Shown here piece by piece: positions 7,734 to 15,852 of a stretch of DNA of 58,172 bases. Numbering within the stretch: the first letter of the stretch is position 1; each line of letters starts with the position of its first letter. The notes under the pieces are model-generated. The model saw nothing but the letters and a program-made list of their open reading frames with translations, made no database searches and had not been told where the DNA came from. A program made the position numbers and the translations under genes. Origin of the DNA: Verrucomicrobiota bacterium. GTDB taxonomy: Bacteria > Verrucomicrobiota > Verrucomicrobiia > Opitutales > Coraliomargaritaceae. The DNA is taken from the NCBI GenBank assembly GCA_030829145.1, contig JAURBE010000003.1:1-58172 (forward strand), read 5' to 3'.

Positions 7734-9638
7734 TTAAATTTTAAAACGCTTAAATGTTTCAATCGCCTCATACTCTGCCATACCTAGAGCATCATAAGTA
7801 ACGGCCGTAGCACGGTTGAGATCACTGGCGAGATTCCATGAATTACGATCCCGCTTACCACTCACGCTCGGTGATTGACTGCGCTGAGTCTGATGTTGGT
7901 AGATGCCACGTATCTTGTTTTCGAACTCATCCGGCGAAAGTGGCACAGCCATGTCGATCTCGTGAGTTTCCCATTCAGATCCAGGGCCACGGTAGAGCCA
8001 AATATGGCAGTCTTTAATCCATTTTTTGTCCTCACAACGCGCGAGTGCATTGAGCAGGATTTGAAAGCAAATTGCTGGTACAGAGAGTGGATCGTGTCCT
8101 AAGCCAGTAGCAAATAACTGGTGAGGCTGTATATTATTTAGCAGCTCGGCCATTTGCTCGATGTCGGATTCTTCGGACTTAAAACGACGGTAACGGCCTT
8201 TTTCATAAAAGGGTAAGTCCATGAAGCATAGAGCCTCCGTCTTGAGGCCTAGCAAGCGTGCCGATGAGCGCGCCTCACTTCTGCGGATAAAACCTTTGAG
8301 GTGTCGAATCTCAACAGTGTCTTCGCCGAACTGTCCTTTGGCATTTAGTTGTTGTTCCACTTTGCGTGCAAAGCCGACTCCCTCACGATCCTCGCGATCT
8401 TGTTCAACCTCCATGATCAACTCGATTGCGCGGCGCACATCATTGTCAGAAACAGCCAGATTGCCCGAAGTTTGATAGGCGACCGTTACCTCATGCTCCT
8501 GGTTGGCTAAGCGGTGAAGCGTTCCGCCGAGGCAGTAAACATCGTCCATCGGTTCCGGACACAAAACCAGCGAGCGTTTTGGAAAAGGGTCTGCGCGTTC
8601 GGGGCGATTGCTGTCGTCGGCTCGCGGTTTACCACCGGGCCAGCCTGTAATCGTATGCTGAGTGGTGTTGAAGAGCTCAATGTTTAGATCGTAGGCAAAG
8701 CCCTTTTCGGTTAGAAGATCCGACATGCCGTTTTCTGCGTAATCTTCTTCAATCAATTTGAGCAAGGGCTTCTGAACCTTTTGTGAAAGCCAAAGAATCG
8801 CCTTGCGGGTGCGCTCAGGTGTCCACTCGACCGGGCCAACCAGCCAAGGGTAGCGAATACGCGTCAAGCGGCTGGCCGCCGCTTCGTCGATGCAGAAAAC
8901 ACAATCGCGGTGCGTCTGTAGGAAGCTGGCAGGAATCGTCTCTGTCGGTTCGCCTTCAATCGATTCGGCCACCACCGATGCTTTGGCTTCACCCCAAGCA
9001 AGTAAATAGACCTTACGTGCATCAAGGATCGTTCCCACACCCATAGTAATCGCATGGCGCGGCACATTTTCCTCGCCTAGAAAGTCGCGGGCAGCATCGC
9101 GGCGGGTCAAGCCATCGAGTGTCACCAACCGCGTGCGTGACTCCGGTCCAGAGCCAGGTTCGTTGAAACCAATGTGGCCCGTGCGACCGATACCCAAAAT
9201 CTGAATATCGATTCCACCGGCATCAATGATTGCCTGTTCGTATGCCTGACAGGATTGGATCACCTCATCTCTTGTGGCTAAGCCATTGGGCACATGGGTA
9301 TTTTCAGACTTCAAGTCCACATGATCAAACAGTTGGTCTTGCATGAAACGCCGGTAACTTTCCGGGTGGTCGCCGTTCAAGCCGTAGTATTCGTCGAGGT
9401 TGAAAGTCGTGACGTTGGCAAATGAAAGTCCTTCCTCGCGGTGCAGCCGAATCAGCTCGCGATACAAACGAACCGGCGTCGAGCCAGTCGCGAGACCTAA
9501 AACAGTCGTCTGCTTATTTGTATCATTCAAACGGATACATTCGGCTATGTTTGCCGCGACTGCAACACAAGCAGTGTCGGCCTCGGCAAAGATTTCAGTA
9601 GATATTTTTTCTAGATTGGAAACGTCAATTGGACTCAT
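7734..9638 (-). CDS. nagB: Glucosamine-6-phosphate deaminase with degenerate C-terminal PIG-L domain
   Basis: The 634-residue product has a full NagB domain in residues 1-300: LGLATGSTPVRLYREL (phosphate loop), FNLDEYYGL, and GIGRTGHIGFNEPGSGPESR (active-site loop, the form usual in the long Bacteroides-type NagB), then RHAITMGVGTIL. NagB converts glucosamine-6-phosphate to fructose-6-phosphate and ammonia in the cytoplasm. After a linker, residues 355-634 align with a PIG-L domain, but the canonical PHPDD reads CPEPMDD (residues 360-366), and the later zinc-binding DPHGTH-like site reads GHDPLSVPA. The second domain is therefore unlikely to be a metal-dependent deacetylase. It is the first gene of the - strand trio, 73 bases from the divergent AraC-type gene. 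Confidence 0.88.
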   Translation of the reverse strand: MSPIDVSNLEKISTEIFAEADTACVAVAANIAECIRLNDTNKQTTVLGLATGSTPVRLYRELIRLHREEGLSFANVTTFNLDEYYGLNGDHPESYRRFMQDQLFDHVDLKSENTHVPNGLATRDEVIQSCQAYEQAIIDAGGIDIQILGIGRTGHIGFNEPGSGPESRTRLVTLDGLTRRDAARDFLGEENVPRHAITMGVGTILDARKVYLLAWGEAKASVVAESIEGEPTETIPASFLQTHRDCVFCIDEAAASRLTRIRYPWLVGPVEWTPERTRKAILWLSQKVQKPLLKLIEEDYAENGMSDLLTEKGFAYDLNIELFNTTQHTITGWPGGKPRADDSNRPERADPFPKRSLVLCPEPMDDVYCLGGTLHRLANQEHEVTVAYQTSGNLAVSDNDVRRAIELIMEVEQDREDREGVGFARKVEQQLNAKGQFGEDTVEIRHLKGFIRRSEARSSARLLGLKTEALCFMDLPFYEKGRYRRFKSEESDIEQMAELLNNIQPHQLFATGLGHDPLSVPAICFQILLNALARCEDKKWIKDCHIWLYRGPGSEWETHEIDMAVPLSPDEFENKIRGIYQHQTQRSQSPSVSGKRDRNSWNLASDLNRATAVTYDALGMAEYEAIETFKRFKI

Positions 9639-9711
9639 TTAAGGAGTATAGCAGATAGCGAGGAGAAAATAATTGCTCTTTTCGGTCGTTTATTTAACCT
9701 TTTCGGCATAA

Positions 9712-10572
9712 ATGGAGTTATTTAAAGACCTATCGAAGTCGTTGCCTGAACCAGAGAGCTACTATCGCGGACTGGACCTAGCTGTGCGGCCGCGTTGTCA
9801 TAACCTAATTGGCTTCCTCCGGCGCGACCGCCGAAACCTGCTACAGAAGCATTTGGCGAACCGCTCACACCATCGCCATGTCTTGTTGTTTGTCCAAGAG
9901 ACGGGGGGTTCGATTATGGTCGACGGGCTAGAAATTCCGCTCAAGCCCGGTCAGGCCTATTGGGTCAAACCCTTCCAGTTCCACCATTATGTCAATTTGG
10001 AGGAGGAAGCCATTCGCTGGCTGTTCCTAACCTTTGAGTTGGATGACTCGGCGAGTGAGCAAATTGATCCATCCCACCAAGCAATTACGCTGGATGATCA
10101 GGCACTCCATTACTGGAAGTTGGTGTTAGATTGCCTGACAGCTCAGGATACGCGCAAGCAAGTTGAAGCACTCCCGCTAGTAGATGCTTTACTGATGCAC
10201 TGGACGCAACAACAGGCGGTGGAGACTGCAAACGCATTTTACAGATCGAAGACATCGTGGGTTGCTAAGGTCGAGGCGTACCTCTTGCGCTCTGTTCATG
10301 AAGACTTTGGCATGGAGACGATTGCCTCGCTCATGCACTGCTCCGAGCGTCATTTGCGGGGTCGCTTTGAAAAAGAAACCGGAGTCCGACTGAGTGACTA
10401 CCGATCCAACTACCAACTCCATCAGGCGCTCTTGCTGATGCGTGACACCGGTCGATCTCTGGGCCAAATCGCCGAAGCCTGCGGTTTCAACTCTCAACCC
10501 GTGTTCAATCGCTTTATCGAACGCCAGACCGGCATGAAACCTAGTGAGTTGCGACGCAGTCAGCAGGAGTAG
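9712..10572 (+). CDS. AraC-family transcriptional regulator
   Basis: The 286-residue product has an N-terminal cupin-like sensor region (HHRHVLLFVQETGGSIMVDG, then LKPGQAYWVKPFQFHHY near residues 82-98) and a C-terminal pair of helix-turn-helices: FGMETIASLMHCSERHLRGR and SLGQIAEACGFNSQPVFNRF, followed by GMKPSELRR. This is the AraC/XylS layout. It is transcribed away from nagB with 73 bases between the two starts, so it probably controls the amino-sugar operon, with a sugar or sugar phosphate as the signal. The gap contains GTTTATTTAAC (near 9689), loosely like the TTTATTTAC motif at the left edge. Confidence 0.88.
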   Translation: MELFKDLSKSLPEPESYYRGLDLAVRPRCHNLIGFLRRDRRNLLQKHLANRSHHRHVLLFVQETGGSIMVDGLEIPLKPGQAYWVKPFQFHHYVNLEEEAIRWLFLTFELDDSASEQIDPSHQAITLDDQALHYWKLVLDCLTAQDTRKQVEALPLVDALLMHWTQQQAVETANAFYRSKTSWVAKVEAYLLRSVHEDFGMETIASLMHCSERHLRGRFEKETGVRLSDYRSNYQLHQALLLMRDTGRSLGQIAEACGFNSQPVFNRFIERQTGMKPSELRRSQQE

Positions 10573-10701
10573 GGCGCCTCGTTCATTTTAGAAGTAAAAA
10601 TGAGTCACTAAGCCTACTGCAGTTCTGATTTTTCACGTTTAGTTCTTTTTTGATAAGAGATACAATTTTGGCGCAGTGGACTTCCAAAATGGCAGAAATT
10701 T

Positions 10702-11564
10702 TGCCTCTTCACGGAATTGGGTCATAGCTCTTTGCGTGTTGATAGGTTGTCCAAGTGGTAGATTTTCAGTTTTAGGAATGCCTCATCTCTGTATCCATAA
10801 GCCTGTCTGGTGAGCCATCCGATCTTGTTCATATGTTGCGACGAAGAGCGTCCATACGCTCGTTCATCAGTTTGATGACATGGAAGTGGTCGTAAACAAT
10901 CTCGGCATAGGGAAGCACCCTAGACAACCATGCCGCGCAGGCATTAAACATGTCGATGGTGACGGCTTCGATTTGGTCCGCCTTGCTGCGCAGGCTTTTT
11001 TTGACTGGTTCGAGCGCATCGCCTCCTTTACCTTTACAATGAAAAGAATTGCTCCGTTGACGAAGTCGCGCACTACGGTGATGAAGGCGAACTTGCGTCC
11101 GAGATAGACTTCATCAATGCCGAGTTTGTGCACCGCTCTAAGGCGAACCTTGGCATACTTCTTTGAGGTAAGCCTTCTCAATGTCTTTGACTGTCTGCTA
11201 GTGAAGGCCTGCATGTTTGGCCACTGCGCTGATCGACATATTCGTCCTCAATGCCAGGACATATTTGGCCAACCACTTCATGAAACTGACTTTGAGCGAT
11301 GGGCAAAAGTTGGGACGCTCGCGGGCATGTGCACCGTAGTCTTCACAGTGCACGCGCCTGACTTGGACGATCAGAATCGCTTTTTCAACCCGATGGGCAC
11401 CCTACGAATCAAACGCTGTTCCTGCGTCGAAACGACCTACGTCGCCTTTGATTGGCAACAGGTGCAAGGCGGCTCGGAAGTCGCACCTACGATCTGATAA
11501 TACTCCATCCGTCCCTTGCGTTTGGTCTTTTTATGGTGGAATCCATGAACCTCTTGAAGAGGCG
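10702..11564 (-). mobile_element. ISL3-type insertion sequence remnant 1
   Basis: The - strand holds a broken ISL3-family DDE transposase. Recognisable pieces in order are VAKHAGLH-stop-QTVKDIEKAYLKE, then after a frameshift KKYAKVRLRAVHKLGIDEVY and FAFITVVRDFVNGAILFI, then, shifted again, pieces matching SKADQIEAVTIDMFNA. The end is YGYRDEAFLKLKIYHLDNLS and a TRKEL-stop at 10722-10724. Most of the region between the central DDE core and this tail is missing. Just past the stop lies GCCTCTTCACGGAATT, shared with the second remnant, which I take as the element end; a partly matching inverted copy (AATCCATGAA...GAAGAGGC) lies at 11539-11563. Non-functional. Confidence 0.75.
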
Positions 11565-11732
11565 TTTTTAAATTATTGTCAAAAATGTGACAAGGGCATC
11601 ATTTTGATGCTTAACCTATTGTATACTTAATTCTCAACCCAACTATTAAGGGCACCTCTGGAAACCTCCTCTTAACTGTTAATTTTTTATTTACAATCTT
11701 TACAGCGTTTGATTAATATCTAATCTTTAAGC
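11565..11732. other. Gap before the IS5-type transposase
   Basis: This AT-rich gap holds no gene. GGGCACCTCTGGAAACC (11650-11666) resembles the ends of IS5-group elements and may be the left end of the following transposase element, but I could not find a matching inverted copy on the right side, so the element boundaries stay open. Confidence 0.3.
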
Positions 11733-12805
11733 ATGGAATACTGCAATCCCAAGAAAGATAATGACCTGTTCAGTATGATTGATCACCAGCAGGAGGTGAT
11801 GCGCACAGTCAAGAGCATCAATAAGCTCAATGCGGTGATCGATTGGGAGCTCTTTCGAGTGGATCTGGAAACACTGTTGGCCGATGACGTGCGCGACCAA
11901 AGAAAGGGCGGGCGCCCGCCCTTTGATGTCGTGCTGATGCTAAAGGTTTTGGTGCTGCAGAAGTATTACTCATTGAGTGACGACGAAGCGGAGTTGCAGA
12001 TTATGGATCGCTACAGCTTCATGCAGTTCCTTGACTTACTGCCTGGTGATAGCGTTCCAGATGCAAAGACTATCTGGGACTTTAGACAGTCATTTAGACA
12101 GTCATTAGGACAGTCATTAGGACAGTCATTAGAGAAGGACGGTCGCGACCTGAGTCGCAAGATCTTTGAGCGTTTCGGTCAACTGCTTGAGGGGCAAGGC
12201 ATGTTGGCTAAAGAAGGTAGTATCGTGGACGCCAGTCTTGTTGCAGCTCCACGCGAGCGCAACACTCGTGGACAAAATGTACAAATCAAAAAAGGAGCGC
12301 GCCCCGCAGGGTTCGATCCAAACACCGTTGTAGGGCGCCAAGAGGACTGCGATGCTCGCTGGACAAAGAAGAACAATGAGGTGCACTACGGCGACAAGAA
12401 TCATCCAAAGGTAGATGCCAAAACCAAGTTGGTCAGCGACTATACAACCACGCCAGCAAGTGTGCATGATTCGCAAGTGTTCGAGGAACTGATAAACGAA
12501 GAGAACGAAGCTGTCTTTGCGGACAGTACTTATCAGTCGGGAGCCAGATGTAAATATTTACTGAAAAAGAACTGCCAGAACTTTATTCTGTTCAAGGCCA
12601 CACGTAACCATCCACTCTCTGAAGAAAAACTTGCGACCAACAAGATGCGTATTCGGGTTCGCTGTGAGCACATATTCGGACGCATGAGCCAGCTGGAAAT
12701 GGACTGGACCCGTTGCGCACGATCGGGCTCGTCCGAACCAAGCAACATAACGCGCTGTGCAATCTAGTTTACAATATGGACCGCTATGCATTCCTGCGCC
12801 GATAG
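11733..12805 (+). pseudogene. Frameshifted IS5-family transposase
   Basis: The open frame 11733-12767 gives an IS5-type DDE transposase: an N-terminal domain (KGGRPPFDVVLMLKVLVLQK), catalytic Asp in GSIVDASLVAAP, second Asp in AVFADSTYQSGA and Glu in VRCEHIFGRMSQLEMDW. After DWTR the frame runs into out-of-phase residues. The +1/+2 phase restores the normal end, RTIGLVRTKQHNALCNLVYN followed by MDRYAFLRR and a TAG at 12803-12805. A single base change in length near 12708-12714 explains this. A 48-bp tandem expansion (12084-12131) also inserts extra residues. Both changes suggest the element is dead, though catalytic residues remain. Confidence 0.85.
12084..12131 (+). repeat. Four tandem 12-bp units inside the transposase gene
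   Basis: Four consecutive units of the form (A/G)GACAGTCATT(T/A) encode the peptide series RQSF-RQSL-GQSL-GQSL. The last two units are identical and the first two differ by one or two bases. In related transposases the segment reads directly from TIWDFR into LEKDGRD, so three units are probably additions by slippage. The repeat keeps the reading frame. Confidence 0.85.
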
Positions 12806-12921
12806 GTTTTAAAGTGAGCGAAAACGCCTAGGGAAAACGGATAAACGAACCAATTAAATCTAAATATTAGTCTCTCCAATCATTCGAAAACCGAATCAAA
12901 CCGAACCAGCATCAATTAATT

Positions 12922-14658
12922 ATGGAAAATACAAAACAACCTAACCTGAGTCGTCAAAACGGTCTTTTCAGAAGTGCCTTTAGTATCAAAAGAAATTCAA
13001 GTTTAACAAAGATGCTGTTAGCAGGTATGTTGCTATTTGCAATGCATCCTGGGCTTGCAGACACTTCCAAAGATTTAATTGCAAGTTGGGTTGAGTTATC
13101 TGAAACCAAAACCCAGGAAGCGAGTTCTCAGATTTTCAAACAAGCTGTGCTTGAAGTGACTCCAATTAGAGAGGAAGACCCTATCAAAGCGTCGAAGCTC
13201 TTTTTTAGAGCTGCAGGATTTTGTCGGGATATGAATGATGTGAGACATGCAATCACACTTTTCGAACTGGCAATCAAAGCAAATCCTGATGACCCGCACT
13301 TCCGTCGAATATATGGTGATTACTTAATCGGTTATCGTGGACTTGAGGAACAAGCCTGGGGGCAACTCTATAAAGCCAGAAAACTATCAAAGACTTATCC
13401 TAATCTGGTGAGAGATGATTTTGGGCCAACACTCGATAGATCCATCCATATTTTCCGTAGAGATACAAATGATGGTATACATACTTTTGAGCGGAATCGT
13501 TCGGATGGAACATTATTGTTTGAAAACGACAGTCTTACGATAACTGGTGGATTGGATACTCTCTATAAAAAGACGGCAAAGGATGCGTTGGATTTGAGTA
13601 CGGATTATTTTAGAGCAGTGGGTTTCTATAATGAGCAAGGTTACCTTGGGGGGTTAAGTAACCTAGGTGAACTGGATAAAAATTTAGAAAGGCAACTTAG
13701 ATCCTCAGAAACGCTTGCAAGCCTTTTATTCAGGACACCCAATACGAATCTTCCTGCGGTTCGGTTGAGTTACTTTAATGTTTCTACGTTTGAAAGCGGA
13801 TTAAATGTCGATGGAATCAATCGTCCTTTTGATCGGGTCGATGATTCTGCAGCTTTGGAATTAGAAAAAACGTTTATCATTAAAAACGATTTGTTTTTGG
13901 AGGGTGATCTCGGACTTGTGTATCAAAATACGCAAAATCGATTCGAATCGTACATCGATGATGATTATTTTCTCTATCTTTTTGCGGCGCTAAACCTTAG
14001 GAAAGAATGGGGGACTAGTAATGGCATTATTAGATTAAATGCTGGTGGTGCCTACAGACGTGACTTGTTTAACTTTGAAGGATACCCGATACACGAGCAG
14101 TCAGTTTCACTCCGCAATTCAAGCTTTTTTGAAGATCCAATGAAAAATGTCGCTCGGCAGCGCTATAGAGGTCGTCGATCTAGTCACCAGGAAATTGGTC
14201 TTCGCCGGGCTGAAAGACGATATGAGTCTTCAAGTAATCCCACAGTAAAAGAAGAAAATTGGAGCTTTTTTGTGTCAAATGAAGAGCTTGGTCTAGCGGA
14301 TGGAGTATGGGATCTTTACACGACCTACACCTATCGTGAGCGTAACTTATCAGCAGGTACTGGCGAAGGCTCCTATTCCATTCATCAATTCAGTGTCGAG
14401 CCGATGTGGGTGCCTGTTTATAAGCTATATGACAATGATTTCACTTCAGGATGGGAATTTGTTACAGTCGGATTTCCGGTTTCTGTTAACTCAGACGAAG
14501 GGCCTTACGATCGAATTCGTGGTGGTGTCACTTTAAAAGGGCAGCATGTTTTTCCAAATAAATTAACTATAGGTATATCTGTTGGTGTTGAATATGCACA
14601 CTATACCCAAGTAAATGAGAGGGATTTAGGCGGATTCATTCGTCTCTCCATCTTTTAA
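12922..14658 (+). CDS. TPR-containing outer-membrane beta-barrel protein, unknown function
   Basis: The 578-residue product has a late signal-like segment (LTKMLLAGMLLFAMHPGLAD, residues 28-47, probably cleaved after GLA), then a helical region with TPR-like repeats (residues 90-155, for example HAITLFELAIKANPDDPHFR). From about residue 230 the sequence is rich in alternating, aromatic beta-strands and ends in RLSIF, a terminal Phe typical of outer-membrane barrels. TPR plus barrel recalls exopolysaccharide export porins (PgaA, BcsC) and NfrA, but I see no specific match. By eye the gene is more AT-rich than the housekeeping neighbours, lies between two ISL3 remnants and behind a dead IS5, and has its own terminator. 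Probably acquired by transfer. Confidence 0.65.
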   Translation: MENTKQPNLSRQNGLFRSAFSIKRNSSLTKMLLAGMLLFAMHPGLADTSKDLIASWVELSETKTQEASSQIFKQAVLEVTPIREEDPIKASKLFFRAAGFCRDMNDVRHAITLFELAIKANPDDPHFRRIYGDYLIGYRGLEEQAWGQLYKARKLSKTYPNLVRDDFGPTLDRSIHIFRRDTNDGIHTFERNRSDGTLLFENDSLTITGGLDTLYKKTAKDALDLSTDYFRAVGFYNEQGYLGGLSNLGELDKNLERQLRSSETLASLLFRTPNTNLPAVRLSYFNVSTFESGLNVDGINRPFDRVDDSAALELEKTFIIKNDLFLEGDLGLVYQNTQNRFESYIDDDYFLYLFAALNLRKEWGTSNGIIRLNAGGAYRRDLFNFEGYPIHEQSVSLRNSSFFEDPMKNVARQRYRGRRSSHQEIGLRRAERRYESSSNPTVKEENWSFFVSNEELGLADGVWDLYTTYTYRERNLSAGTGEGSYSIHQFSVEPMWVPVYKLYDNDFTSGWEFVTVGFPVSVNSDEGPYDRIRGGVTLKGQHVFPNKLTIGISVGVEYAHYTQVNERDLGGFIRLSIF

Positions 14659-14722
14659 TTTACTTGGGCTCAATTCTCCGCCGCTTAGGGCGTCAGAATT
14701 ATTAATACTCCAATTCACAGCA

Positions 14723-14748
14723 CCCCGCAGCTTGCTGCGGGGTTATTT
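14723..14748 (+). terminator. Rho-independent-like terminator
   Basis: CCCCGCAG, loop CTTG, CTGCGGGG (14723-14742) followed by TTATTTAT. It lies 65 bases after the TPR/barrel gene. The T-run is interrupted, so strength is uncertain. Confidence 0.7.
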
Positions 14749-14828
14749 ATTGTCGCGGAAATCACAATGTGTGTCATGTGAGCGTTCTCTTATTATGGAT
14801 AGCAATATTTTGCTATCCAGTATTAAAA

Positions 14829-15509
14829 GGCCCTCTTCACGGATTTCGGTCACAGCTCTTTGCGTGTCGGTAAGTTGGGCAGATCATAGATGTTTAGGTG
14901 CAGGAACTCTTCATGCCTGTATCTGCTCAGCCTTACGACAAAGCCGGCTTTTGAGGGGATCTAAAGCTTCGCCGCCTTTGCCTTTGCCAATAAACAAAAC
15001 TGCACCGCTGTCGATATTACGCACCACAGTGATGAAGCCGAACTTGCGTCCCAAGATACACCTCGTCGATACCTAACCTGCGCACCGAACCTAGGCTAAC
15101 TTTCGCGTATTTCTTAGCCAGATAGCGCGTCTCGATCTCTTTGACTCTCTGCCAGTGCAAGCCAGTGAACTTCGCCACCGCAGTGATCGACATCTCGCGC
15201 CTCAGGGCCAAGACATACTTCACTAGCCACTTGGTGTAAGTCATGTTTGGAGTCGGGCAAAAGCTCAAAGGTTCACGGGCGAAAACGCCGCAACTCTCGC
15301 AGCGAACCCGCCTGACCTGCACTGTAAAAACCGTGTTTTAAAGCCGATCGTTAGCCCCCGAATAGAGCTGCTCTGCTGTTTCAAAGAACTGGGCCTGCTT
15401 AGACTTGCAGCAGGGGCATACCGCATCGGTCGCAGTGCTAATGATGTAATAATACTCCGTCTGATTCTTGCGGATTATCTTTTGAATAGTGGAATCCGCG
15501 AATGCCCTA
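14829..15509 (-). mobile_element. ISL3-type insertion sequence remnant 2
   Basis: The - strand encodes parts of the same ISL3-type transposase as remnant 1. An N-terminal zinc-finger-like piece (AVCPCCKSKQAQFFETAEQL) is followed in frame by a TAA, then VQVRRVRCESCGVFAREPLS, MSITAVAKFTGLHWQRVKEI and VRRLGIDEVYLG. After a frameshift come the GKGKGGEAL-like segment and KAEQIQA, then directly the tail YRHEEFLHLNIYDLPNLPTR with KEL-stop at 14850-14852. The middle of the catalytic domain is deleted. The end sequence CCCTCTTCACGGATTTCGG is shared with remnant 1; GGAATCCGCGAA near 15491-15502 looks like the opposite inverted end. Non-functional. Confidence 0.75.
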
Positions 15510-15837
15510 AGTATGGCAAAAGATGTTGGTTGTCATAGTTTTGGTGCATTGATGTTGAAAAGCAGACAGCAAAACGACAACCAGCACCTTCTCCACCCAC
15601 TAAATCAATGTAATGAGTCTGCTCATTGGCATCTCGAATCCAAGCCAGAGATGTGGCAAAGAAAGTAGACTTCAGACGACTCTTGTCCGAAATCTGTGAA
15701 GAACCATAATCGCTAAGTTTGGCTGATGGATACCTCTTTCGAGCCGTGATATGCAGGACGTTTCCCTCTCTCTCCACCATTTTAAGACAAAATCTCAGCA
15801 AAAAGGGTGATGAAGTAGGCGATGCAAATCCGGGCAA
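15475..15837 (-). pseudogene. ORF of unknown function, tail replaced by the ISL3 end
   Basis: An open frame of 120 codons (TTG start at 15837; an ATG lies at 15780) gives MVEREGNVLHITARKRYPSA, then TFFATSLAWIRDANEQTHYI and CRFAVCFSTSMHQNYDNQHL. I do not recognise it. Its last ten or so codons (GHSRIPLFKR) are encoded by what looks like the inverted end of ISL3 remnant 2, so the original C-terminus was probably lost on insertion. It may also be a chance frame. It runs divergently from menD. Confidence 0.3.
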
Positions 15838-15852
15838 AGGGTTGTAGGGTCT

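Noticed and set aside
11117-11497. 126-codon + strand open frame in the ISL3 remnant 1
   Set aside because: It is the opposite strand of the transposase remnant; its protein shows no family pattern and its codons mirror the - strand coding sequence.
12689-12720. Programmed frameshift in the IS5-type transposase
   Set aside because: The shift lies after all catalytic residues close to the C-terminus and I see no slippery heptamer there, so a simple indel is more likely.
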